Assembly: GCF_958450345.1 (NCBI RefSeq)
Contig: NC_088780.1
Span: forward strand, 131,702,226 to 131,766,225
Source: Calliphora vicina
Taxonomy: Eukaryota > Arthropoda > Insecta > Diptera > Calliphoridae
Length of the DNA stretch: 64,000 nucleotides
Direction of reading: 5' to 3'
The notes under the pieces are model-generated. The model saw only the letters and a program-made list of their open reading frames with translations. It made no database searches and had not been told where the DNA came from. A program made the position numbers and the translations under genes. The number at the start of each line of letters is the position of its first letter. The first letter of the stretch is position 1. Of the stretch, positions 1 to 12,300 are shown piece by piece.

Positions 1-176
1 GTTCGATTTTGGAAATTATTCATTCTATATAATATAATAGATGAAAATCAATTAGATATATAAGTAAAAATTGTTTTCATAATTTTAGGTTTTAATTATA
101 TTACTTCAATATATAATTTATATTAAAATTAAAGAATGTAATCTTTGACATCTACTTTCTGAGATAATATTTTACT

Positions 177-182
177 TTTATT
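177..182 (-). terminator. Candidate unc80 polyadenylation signal
   Basis: An AATAAA hexamer on the minus strand, about 170 nt after the unc80 stop codon. It is the nearest canonical signal seen in the remaining 352 bases. Such hexamers are common in AT-rich DNA, so this is a weak call. Confidence 0.3.
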
Positions 183-352
183 TTTCTAACAATATTTATG
201 GTTAAATTATTACTATGGATAGAATTTTTAAGTACAAATTCCGTTACTTCAGTCTACAAAAACACCAAAAATATCAATCTCTTCTCGTTCTCAATAAACT
301 TTTCAAACTAATCGCTACTTTGTCTCTAGTTTTCCGAGTTAAACTGTGATTG

Positions 353-3346
353 TTATATAAGCGTGTCTTCATCTTGTCCCTCATACACCATTAACAAGGA
401 ATGCTGCGAGGGTGAGCGCCCCAAAGTCAATCCTCCTAATGAACCATCCGGTGATAATAGGCCTGTCTGTAAGCTGTTGGTATCACGGTATCCCGATGTT
501 GAAGATGTTTGTGATACTGAATCCCACGATATTTCACCTATAGGCTTAGGATGTTCTTCCTGTGACAATGCAGTAACCTGTAATTGTTGTTGGCTTGTAT
601 AAACTTTTTTATAAATAGAATCGCATTCAAAACTTACTATACTGGGTGGTTCCATTGGTGTTAGCCCACGTTTTCTTAAACGGAACGTTTTTCTGCTGGC
701 TGCCTTTGTTCTTTGCAAACGCGATCTTGTATGATCACCTGAACTGTCTTCGGCTGGACTTTCCGGTGATAAAGGTGTTGTTGAAGTCTCTCCAGAAGAG
801 TGCCTAAATTCTACAGAGGATACAAAACGTAATTTAGGTGGTTGGGCCTTAAAAGGTGCCTGTTGTAAACTTTGCGAATGCGAAAGATGCGAGGTGACCC
901 CTGATGGTAGTGCTGTAGCTATAGTAGCAGAACTAGTTCCTTGACTAGATACCACGCCACCAGATCCTGAAGCCCCCATCAATGTAGGAGCTGATCCAAC
1001 TGCTTGTTCACCACTATGACTTTCGCTTGTTGTATGATGGTCACGGCCAGTGGAGCTACTAGATAAAGATTCTCTAGGTGGGTGTAGGGTTTGTTGAGAG
1101 AGTGTGTCACTAGGTGTACAAATGCCACCGGAGCCACTTCTAGAATCAATGGGAACCGCTGAAATATGAGAGTGCGTAGCCTGACCTGTAGTGGTACCTG
1201 TAAATATAGAAATTAAGGAAGGTCTTTGTTGTGATTTGTTATGACCATCTGTTCCACTTGTTGCAGCTGGTGTATCACTCTTCTTCAAATCAGAACTTTC
1301 GCGATCTAGAAAATATTATAATCTGTAGTAAGGAGACTTTGTCTTATAAATAAATCTTACCATAGCGTTTTTCTTCAAGTTCATCCCGCAAGTCTCTCAG
1401 TTCTCTGGCTAATTCTAGCAATAATGCTCCCTTAGACTTAATACCACCTTGAGGTGGTGTACCTCTTAATCGTTCCCTAATAATAAATTGCATGTGTCTT
1501 TCATGGTCACCAATGGGTGGCTGAGATATCTAAACATTTGGATCAAACATTTAACTTTTACCAAACTAAAACAAAATTATTTGTACTTACCTTATGTAAA
1601 ATAAATGGCATTAGTACAATATACAAAGGCGTTCTGTGGGTAACTACAAACTCTAGGAAACTCCACAAATCTGGAGCCGCTTCGTTTCTTCTGCCTAAAT
1701 CTCTCATAACCCTTACAATCCTGGGCCACTCGGTGGATAAACGATTCTCAAAACATATACAAACAATCCTTAGAGCAAGAAATGCCGCTTGATATAAAGA
1801 ACCAGCAATTCGGGCAGGTCTCTTTGCATCTCTACTGCCGGTAAAAGTTAACGAACCAGTTCTTAGATCACCGCCAACACGGTTTATTTGGGAAACGGCT
1901 TGTCCCGTTCTGCCAGCAGGTGGACTCATTGCGTTTAGTACTGCAGTAAGTAAATAACTTACATCGGTCATCTTTAATTCTCCCACGTCGGATACACCAC
2001 GACCGGAACATACTTTCAAGCACAAGGGCATTATCAAATGCATTAGATATCCTTCGGCCTTCTCCTGGGTGGCAAACTCTGCACTACCACCACAGATCTG
2101 AACCAAAGAAAAACAATCTACTGGGCTGACAACTTGTAATGCAACCAAACGCACCACAGTGGAGCAGAAGAAGGCCGGCGGATTCTGAGACATAAGAGCT
2201 GCGCCTGCACTTGATACACCCTCAGGAGCCGAGGAACCCGGTTCGTTAACAATAAGATTTTGCACAGTACCAATCAAAGTCTTCATTTGTTGCCAATGCA
2301 AGACATATGGATGCCTGACTATGGTTTCGTGAATTCCTTTTAATAAACCAGCTGCCGCTTCCCAATCGGTGTTACGACGTATAGAGGGTTTCTTAGATAT
2401 TTTAAGGAAAACCTTGTCGATTCTTCTCAGTATGGTAACTAGAGCATTACGTAAAGTATCATTAGACCAGTCGGCTCGTGGTAAAACTGCCTGCATATAC
2501 CTTTGAAGACCACGACAAGCCATTGATTCCGGGTCATAGGGAGAAACTTTGAGCAAAGAATGCGCTATATCTGCCAATCTAATATGACATTTTGCATCTA
2601 AAACCTCTGTAGCCTTGCTCTCATCTTTTGGCAATTTCTTGGAAAGTTCCTGCAAACGCGTTGTAGATTTACTTAAGAAGTCCCCTACCACCGAAAGTAA
2701 AACATCTCTAGGTCTACGATACTCTGTACGTATCATTTCCGAGTCTTCTCCCGAATCCATAACATTTTTAGTGCGTGGATCAGTTATATATTTTGAATGA
2801 GATTCTTCTTCAAAATCTAGCCCTGGAGAACATGGAGGCCCTCGACTGCAGTTTCGCTGTGAAGAACCTTTATGCTCAGGACTATTTCGATAGGGACCAT
2901 TGTAGCTCTTAGCTAAACCTTCGCAATTATGTACCATGGTACGTATCGCTACTGCCAATTGCAGGATAATATCACGTTCCGATTTCCCTTGCAGAGGTAT
3001 ATAGCTAGGAGATTGTATTTGTTGCAGATAGCAAGGTAATATCGCCTCTAGGATAATCTGAAATATAGGTTAATATCCAGCAATAAGGTTCGATTAGTCA
3101 TAACAGCTTGGAACAGTAAATACTTACCAGCATTTGATAACCTCTAGTACTTTCTGCAGAATAGGATACTACCATTACACAGAGTGTTATACAATCCAAT
3201 ACAGTAACATCACCATCTTCATCGTGATAACAAAAATCTATAGCTTTCAAAGGTTTTGGTTCTTTGACCAATTCTCCAATATTTAAAGGATCGGGTGAAG
3301 GATCCTCTAAACTTAGTAACAGATTAAATAAGCAACTGGATTGCAC
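353..3346 (-). CDS. unc80: unc80 exons 25-28 (C-terminal part)
   Basis: Exons 3128-3346, 1591-3057, 1361-1529 and 353-1305 encode about residues 2379-3313. Exon 25 has FNLLLSLEDPSPDPLNIGEL and EPKPLKAIDFCYHDED, as in vertebrate UNC80. The 1467-nt exon 26 is a long helical region (for example LADIAHSLLKVSPYDPESMA, CFENRLSTEWPRIVRVMRDL). Exon 27 ends in a charged helix (LARELRDLRDELEEKRY) that could form a coiled coil. The last exon is Ser/Thr/Gly-rich and probably disordered, with a basic patch (RKTFRLRKRG). The protein ends in EDTLI, which fits a class I PDZ-binding pattern (T-x-I). The stop is the TAA at 353-355. Confidence 0.94.
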
Positions 3347-6300
3347 CTGTAAAATATAAATTTAAATGTTTGCTTAACACTTCGTTTTAGTTTTCTCTAT
3401 GAATTAAATTACCTTATGAGCTTCTCCATAAATACCATCTTCATCGGTATCCAATATAGCTGATACGGAACCAAACATTTGCAATATAAAAGGCTTGCGA
3501 TTTAACAAATAAAATTGTTTGACAGCATATTCTATTGTTGTAGTAATCAACTTGTTTGTTTGATGCAACGAATATATTTGCAGCAATGTGGGCATAATCA
3601 TAAAATAACCATTAGTAGAGAAAATATTTTTAAAATTGAAGGCCGCATTAATATAAGTTGCCATTACATAACGCATTATACAAGAATCTTCTGCATGAAG
3701 GAATGCGGCCCCAGACAAAACATTTAAGAACAGTTGTATATCGGCCGAATAAGCAAAATTGCCTGCCATTGCCTCAAACATGCGAGCTATCAAGCGGACC
3801 CACATAAATTTATGTAATACATCCAATCCCAACAACACTTTGCCATATTCTCCTCCCTGATGTAAATCCAAATCAACTTCAAGAGCTTTTCGAGGAAATG
3901 AAGGCAACTTCATAAGTTCCTCATGCAAAAACACTACTCTTTGCACTACCATGTCCACATTCTTTAAAATCGCCCAAGTTAAGTGGACTTTACCAATTTC
4001 TACAAATTTTTTCGTTAACTCCTGTTTTTGTAAGGCCAAAAATGATTCATCTGGTTTAAGTAACACCAATCGTACTTCGGGATATTGTGATCTCTTGAAG
4101 AAATACAAGTCGCGAATATACCAGTTGGGATTTAGAATTTTGTCTGTAAAAGAAATGGAATAATAAATTTATTGACGTTATTGAAATATAAAGTCCTTGT
4201 ACATACTGCTTTTGTAATCCACCAAACAATAATTATTTATATACTTTTCATCAACTGGGTAATAATCTAAAGCTTCCTTTAATAGCTGACAGAACAATGT
4301 ATCTTCTTGGACCGGAAACTGAGATGGTATATTACAATCGTCATCTGTTGGACCATGTACAACAATTTTCTTAGCTGCTGGAACATTAGCAGTTAATAAA
4401 ATTGAAGCATCGCACTGTTCTTTGCGTAAAATTTGCTTCAAGTCCTTAAACATGATGCCATGCACACTATGAACAACCATCCACAGTACCGACAAAGCCG
4501 AACCAACAAGCTGAAATAACATACACATAGTACTCAAGGTTAGCGAACATAGCATTTCGAATTTAAAACTTACTTCTTGTTTGAGTTCATTGGAAGATCT
4601 TACATAGAACATGATGTAACCAATAATAGAGTTGTATAAAGCAAATGCTGCCTGTTGCGGCAATCTCGGAACAAAACGTATAAGGTGTCTCAATAACTTA
4701 AACATTTGATCTTGACGATCTCTAGTTAGTCTCTCAAATACATAACGCAAAAATAAAGCCGATTCCTCCACCAAACAAACCCATATAACTTGATAAGCCA
4801 CTTCATAAACTGCATTGCCATCGGTACCAATAGCTGCATCGTCTAGACAGCCAACAATTTGCATCACAGAAGAACACAAAACCGAAGGAAACAAAGAATG
4901 GGCATGGTGTAAATGCGAAGATATACGCGTACCGTCGATTTCTTCTTCGCCTTCATGATCTTCATGCTCCATACCCGGTTCATGGGAGGCTTGCTGGCTT
5001 ATCGGTATGGTAGTAATCAGGAAACTATGGCGCTCTGCTCTTTGTTTGTCTCTCTGTTGACGCAAGGCATTGCGTATGGCTTCAGTTTGTTGCATTTTAC
5101 GACTTTTAGTTGCAGTAACTAGAAAAGGCTGTAATTGAAATTTGTTTTTAAGTCATGTAAAGTTGTTCCGGTTTACCTTTGTAACCTACATGACGATCTT
5201 GATTAAGTGTAACATCCATATCTTTAGTTTGTTGCACTGGCATCCATGGCGGATCCACGACTGGCAGACTTTCTATGCCTATTTTCGGAGATGGTAATGT
5301 AAACTCTATGCCACCAGGTGGTACTTTGAAAGTAACATCATGAGCATTTTCCTCCATGCGGGGCCAGACATGGAAACGATTCTTCCACAATATTAAATAT
5401 CTGAATACAATAAATTAAATAATTTAACAATTTAATTAAGAGAATAATTATATTACCTTTGTATGGCCCCAATTCGTACATCTGGATCTTTATTCTTCAA
5501 AGCTCTCTGCATAATATCAAAAGCATAGTTTTGTGCCTTAACGGAACCCATTAAAAATACCGCAGCACTTGATGCTGCCGTATCCTGATTAGGTTCCAGC
5601 AATAATTCCCAAGCTGCCGGCATAGCCTCTATAACCATTTCCTCTGTTAAGATAACGGCTCCTTTTAACATTGTGGCAAAAGGAAAATGAAAAAGATTTC
5701 GTATGTGAAAACGTAAAAATTTCAACATAGGCGGTTCTTCTTGTTCTTTCTTCTCTTTTTCCTGTCGAAAAGCTTTCGCTAACTTTTCAGCCATTTCCAA
5801 ATCGGGATCATCACTAATGCGATCTTTACGTGAGAGACTATCCTTTCGCTTGGACGGCGATGTTTGCGTAGAACTTTGTTCGGAAACTTTGCGTGCCGAT
5901 CTAGGTCGTTGTTGATGGGCTTTAGCCGATGATATAACGGTTGGTTCCAAATTTGGATGATCGGAATCGAATGTAAAACCAAATTCTTCGCCATAGACCT
6001 AAAAGACAAAGAGCTTTATTAGATTTATAGATACAAAAATGTATGTGTATTTAAAGTATATTTTTTAAGCCGTATTAAGGGTAGCGCTGATTCTGCGGAA
6101 TGGGATTTTACCATAACTTCTGATTAAATTAAATACCAGAAAGTTATTTAAATTGCTCCTATGTTATAGCAACAATATTTTTTAATCTGCTATATATTTA
6201 CGAAAGATATGCATGAAGTTGTGTGGGTATTTCATTTAACATATTCCGATAAATCATTCTCCAGTTATGCTTAAATATGTGCTAAACTGCTTAATTTTTC

Positions 6301-9300
6301 ATATCTGTGGACTTTTGACAAAACAGTTTAAGTGTAATTTTAAAATTTTTCAGTAGTGCGCAAAAACTTGATCGATCGATAATTATTTTATTATTTGACC
6401 TTAAAGAGTTTCGAGAGTTTTGTATAATTATTTGAGACAAATAATAAAGTTCTTCAAGAAATAATAAAATCATCATAATGATCCTCACACTCATCAATGT
6501 AGCCCCAAACACTCAACAATCCAAATTAGGATTGCGTAAATATACCCCAGAAAAGTAATCTAAACCCTCGCCTCTTTTATCAATTTATGTGTGAGAGAAA
6601 CCTTCAGGATGGCACTTAGAGCATAACTAGGGCAAATCCCAAGTAATAGAAACAATGAAATCTAATAAAATTAAATGAATTAAAAAATACAAAAAAGAAA
6701 ATATTTACAAATGTATATAGTAGTAGATAATGAGGTAAAATTTAAAAAAATTACTAAAAATAAAGATAAATAATTTTGTTGGGATTTTTTTATACATGCA
6801 CGAAACATAAACAATTAGTCAATGAGTCCAAACCATATCTAAATTGAACATAAGAAATTATCTGATATCTGATGCGTTTAATTATCTGATAAAAAATCAA
6901 TTTTTTTATATAAAAACTCAAAATATCTAAATTTGCTAATAACTTGGCCAATAATTGTTTAATCATGAAAAGGACCTCGATCTGTGATCACTCATATTTC
7001 TGACAAAAATCGATTTTTTTATAAAAACTCAAAATATTTAAATTTGCTAATAACTTGGCCAATAATTGTTTAATCATGAAAAGGACCTCGATCTGTGATC
7101 ACTCATATTTCTGACAAAAATCGATTTTTTATATAAAAACTCAAAATATCTAAATTTGCTAATAACTTAGCTAATAAGCGTTTAATTATGAAAAGGAACT
7201 CGATATGTGATCACTCATATTTCTGAACAAAAATCGATTTTTTATATAAAAACTCAAAATATCTAAATTCGCTAATAACTTGGCAAATTAGCGTTTAATC
7301 AAGAAAATCAGCTCGATCTGTGATCACTCATATTTCTGACAAAAAATCGATTTTTTATATAAAAACTCAAAAAATCTAAATTTGCTAATAACTTGGCTAA
7401 TAAGCGTTTAATTATGAAAAGGAGCTTGATCTGTGATCACTCATATTTCAGACTTAGGTTTTTGACAACTGACTTATGTTCCTTTTTGTCTCTCAGTAAC
7501 GCTTCTACATCAAACATAACCCACACCTACATATATAAATAAAAATTATCATTCAACAATACGTTTTTTTGTTCTTTTTAACTATTTTTACCCATTTCAA
7601 ACCGCTTCTCTCAAATTCGCAAATCGAACACAAACATTTTTTTTAATTTGGACAGGACAACGTCTATCGGGTCAGCTTGTAAAAAATAATTGTTTCATTT
7701 AATGAAACATACATATGTATGATATTTATTGTATGTTTATGAAAGCTTTAAGTTTATATAAAGCTTTATACATAAAATTTATTGTAGTACATACATATAT
7801 TCAATGTTAAAGTGTATCTTGTTCATACAAATAAAGCTTTTATGATATTCATTTCTATAGTAATTAGGAATCTAAAAACTATTTTTAGAAAATTATGGTA
7901 GAAGTTTTAAACAATTATTCTTAAGTTAGGTTTAAACAATTAAAAATACTATGATAGCGCTAGTGTGATATGAACCCGGAGCTGTTTTGATATGTACATA
8001 CATATATTTATGTAAAATAAAATTATCTGTATTTACATCAATATTAAACATTTATAATAAGTATACAATTAAAAAAAATAACAATTTTTTTAAAAAAATA
8101 ATTAGGAATCACCTGCGAGATTTAAACCCAGACACTGTTTAGATATTTTTGGCGAAGAAAAAAAAATAAAATAAAAAAAATTCGGTTGCCTCCTGTGAGG
8201 TTTGAACTCACGACCCCTGGTTTACGAGACCAGTGCTCTACCACTGAGCTAAAGAGGCGGACAGCCAAGCTGCAGCGGAAAAGCTTATAAAAGAAACCGC
8301 CTATGGTTTCTCCAACCAAAGTACTACTTAAATGTGTTTAATTAATTTTGATCATTATCAAAAACCACAGCACATATTGTGATGATGAATCATCCATCCA
8401 TCATTACATATTTATTTTCTATTGTGTATGCCTTTATATGTGTGCAGAATGTATGTTAAGTAGAGGGTTAATCAATTTCTGTCAACATACCTTTCTTGTT
8501 GCTTTTACCAAACGTGTGCACGCACGCATATGTCTCTTATAACAATAGGGGTGACAATAACCCTTATGGGTACAATAGTAATTATAACTTCCAATCAAAT
8601 CAATAACAGCCTTCAGCCATGGCATATTTTTGGCGGTATCATCAGTTTCATTAGAATCTGTGGGAGATTCTGGCTGTTGGTCATCACTGAGTATTCCCGG
8701 TGAGCCGTGTTCTTCTTCCCCGCCACTGGCTACACCTTGTTCAGATGTATCGCTACGATCCGATAGGGAAGATACTTTACGTCTCGATTGTATAGAATCT
8801 ACTCGTTTAACTATAATTTTTTTTATACAAATTTTAATATAAAGTCGTGTTATAAATCACTTTATCATCTATGCTACTTACAATCAGCTTCCATATCTTT
8901 GCCATCTTTGGTGTTGCGTCGTAATTTTAATGATCTGCGCTTAAAAGATCCTCCTGTGGTAGTGGCAGTACCACGACGGGATAAAAACGGTCTGACTGCT
9001 GATGCTATAGGACGACGAGCTAAAATAAGAAAATTATTTTTATTTGTATAATGCTTTGTTTAGAAATATAAATTTCGAAATAAGTATGTACATATGTTTT
9101 TAAATGTTCTTTCATTAAATTCCCCACCTTCTTCGCCTTCTTTTGTCAACGTTGTGTTACTGCTGTTTTCCGACTCATTGTCCGGTTCATGTAAAACAAA
9201 CGATATTTTTCTTTCCGTTTGGCCAACTGCCACATCATTTCCCGCCGCAATGGATTGTAAACTCTGCGCTGATGTCTGCGAATGACCCATTGAGCTCAAA

Positions 9301-12300
9301 GCCATGGACCATCTACGATTTGCCTCCCTATAGACCTTTTCCCAAGGTGCCGGTTTATCTTTGTGTAGTAGTTTCGATGCTTTCGGTAAAGTCACATAAA
9401 TATCACGCAAAAATGCGGTTATTTCGAAAAGTAATACGCATGCAATCAATTTTAAAGCATGTGGACAATCGTTGCCATGGGGATTAACAGAGGTTTCATC
9501 TAAGAAATCCTCTTCTTCGTCTTGTTGTAAAAGTTCTCGTTGTTTCTCGGGATCCGTTAAACTGGCATTAACAGCTTCATATTGTAGACGCTCGGTGAAA
9601 AGTATTTCTTCCAGACGTGCACCTAACATTTCCGCCCACTGTAAAAATAATTTACTTTAGTATCTTCATATAAAAATATGTATTCGTAAAACCGTTAGAA
9701 TTATGTGAGTTACAAATTTATTTTTAGCTTTTGCATGTGTGGTGTGTTGTTTACCAAACTACTTTACTCTAATGTTAGAATTCATGCTGTAGATTAGATG
9801 ATAGCGCATGTAACTAACAGCTGTTATGTCACGGGTTCGATTCCCAGCTGTGACAAGATATAAAGTACACAATGAATTTTTCTGTGTTTTTTGAGATTTG
9901 AAAAAGTTTGGAAGAAACATTAAACCAGAAAAATTTGTGTTGATCGATCATAATGGTTACCGACAAAAAACGGAATGAGAAACTTATACCATTGCCGGTA
10001 ATGGTGAAGGGTATAAAGAGGGCTTCGGAAATTGTCTTAATTAAACTTATGTAAAATTGTATTAATATAATTTTAAAAACAAAAACATTTTCGATGATGG
10101 TAACTATTTTATTTTTTTCTGAAATATGTAAAACTTCTGTAATAACAGTAGACTACGATTCTACAAAAATAAAAAAATTATAAAATAAGTTTGCATAGAT
10201 AACAAATTGGTTTAATGCAAAATAAAACTTTGCAATTAAAAATGTTGTACATATTAACTATTTAGAAAAAAATATAAATTTTATATATCGTCACCTAAAA
10301 TGCAAAATAACGTAACATCACTTTTCATAAGTTTATAGGAGAAGAAAAAAACGATATAAAATGAAAACTACTTGAGATATTGAAACAAAATTTTCAAATT
10401 TGAATTACAATGACTCTAGAAATATATTTTATGAAAAAAAAAATAATTTTTTCCAAGCACACTTTAAGATATGTGGCTTACGTTTTTTTGAATTGTTATT
10501 TTCTGAAACAAAAAAACGTATCATCAATATAAAATTTGATAAAAAAATAAAAACTTAAATAATTTTTTTTTTATTTTAAATAAAAACAGTTTATATATAC
10601 TTTTTTAATTTTATTATATTTTTTTTATTTTAATTACTAACGACTACTTTTTTAAACTAAAAAAGTTTCTTCATTAAATTTTCATTAATTGCAGTCTTAA
10701 TGAAAATTATTAAAAAAATAATATTATAATATTAAAAAAAATAGGATACTACCTAAAATAAGGTAAAAACGATTTATTAATTAATTACTCAAAGCGTATA
10801 CGTTATTTTGTTCAAGAAAATCATACACTTGATGATACTTTAGTTTCAATTTTGGTTATAACTTGGTTATTTTTGATAGTAAAAGTTTAAAATTTTGTAC
10901 ACATAGAGTAACTTCGGGTAATGTGGACTACCGTTTTGTTTCTTCTAAATTTTGGCCACAATATATATGGATATTAAAAAAGTTGTGAAGCAATATATTA
11001 GCTAATATATTCCCTAATTGTTTTTGCAGTTGAAAATTTTTTCCGTCAAAGGATAAAAAAATTATGTGAAAATATTGTAAGGAACCCAAAAACCAGCATT
11101 AAAAAAATTGGAGGGTAATATGGACCACTATATGAGGGTAATGTGGACTAGTATTTAATACATAAAATTCATGAACCAGCTAATCATGAATGATTAAAAA
11201 ATTTAATTTCAATATATTTTTATTAATACAAACTAAAAAGTCGCGTTCTTGGCTTAGATAGATTGCTTACAAAGTACATAGTTATTGTCGGGTAATATGG
11301 ACCAGTAGTACATAATCAAGTAATTTAAGTGGTCCACATTACACGAACTTGGGTTACAGTGGTAAAAAAATATTTTTACCTAATAATCTAAATGTGCTTA
11401 AATTCTTATCAAATATATGCAAAACTACGTGTCCACTTTAACTATATAAAACAACCAAACATTAAATTCTACAAAGTAACTGTACCAAATTTTGTTTCTT
11501 ACTTGAGCAGAAAAAAATGTTGAGCACGCGCATTAATTTCAATACAAGAATAAATAGCCAACATATCAATTACTCATGAAAGCAAATGTGCAATTGTCGT
11601 TTCAAACAAATTGTAAAATGTACGACAAATCAGTTTTATCATACCTTCAATAGTTTCTGAAAAAAGACACTGGTCCACATTAGACGCACAGTCCACAATA
11701 CCCGAAGTTACTCTACATATGTAATATGATGTAGTAATCGTAATCAATAATAAAATCAATTTCGAATTTTTTAATGATACATTGTTTTGCATTTTAGGTG
11801 ACGATATGTGTATGCCCTATATTTTGTCAAAAAATTTTAATTTTTCCTATGCTTAAAATATTTAAAAAAAATCCTTATAAAAATTAAAAATTGCCCACAT
11901 CTGGTATTTTTTACTTGATTGATTATTATTTCTCTGATCGTATTCGTGACTTTCCTACCTGATGAAACATTTTACCAGCAGCCCTTTGCAATATATGAGT
12001 ACGTCTAGTACTAGTAGTGCTCATTTGTTGCTTGATTTGATTTGCACTTATGTTGGCGCCCGATGGACGATAACCGGATATATTCTGCTTCATCCAAGCA
12101 GGCCATTGACCTTTGTTGCATAAATGAACGAAATGGGCACACTCCAATAGAAATGTAGCACGCGTTACTAAAGGTGCTTGAGGCTGAAAATATACATATT
12201 TTTAAAGACGACTATTCTATGTATTTCAAAACGTTATAGATATGCACTTACCAAATCCAATACAGCTGCCACCAATTGGGGATCTGGAAATGTGCCTGGT

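Larger units (their letters stand above)
5999..8490. other. unc80 intron 19 (2.5 kb), repeat- and tRNA-bearing
   Basis: Between exons 19 and 20. Apart from a ~113-bp tandem array at about 6890-7470 and a tRNA-Thr gene at 8187-8258, the sequence is AT-rich and I see no further exon or gene. Reading frames here are short and lack similarity to anything I recognise. Confidence 0.7.

Noticed and set aside
363..602. 79-codon plus-strand frame
   Set aside because: Antisense to the last unc80 exon; no independent support.
6890..7470. CRISPR-like array
   Set aside because: Units are ~113-bp tandem copies without unique spacers in a fly intron; this is a satellite repeat.
8122..8319. 65-codon frame with SSVVEHWSRKPGVVSSNLTGG on the minus strand
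   Set aside because: It is the translation of the tRNA-Thr gene and flanks; this wording is a known artefact of tRNA genes.
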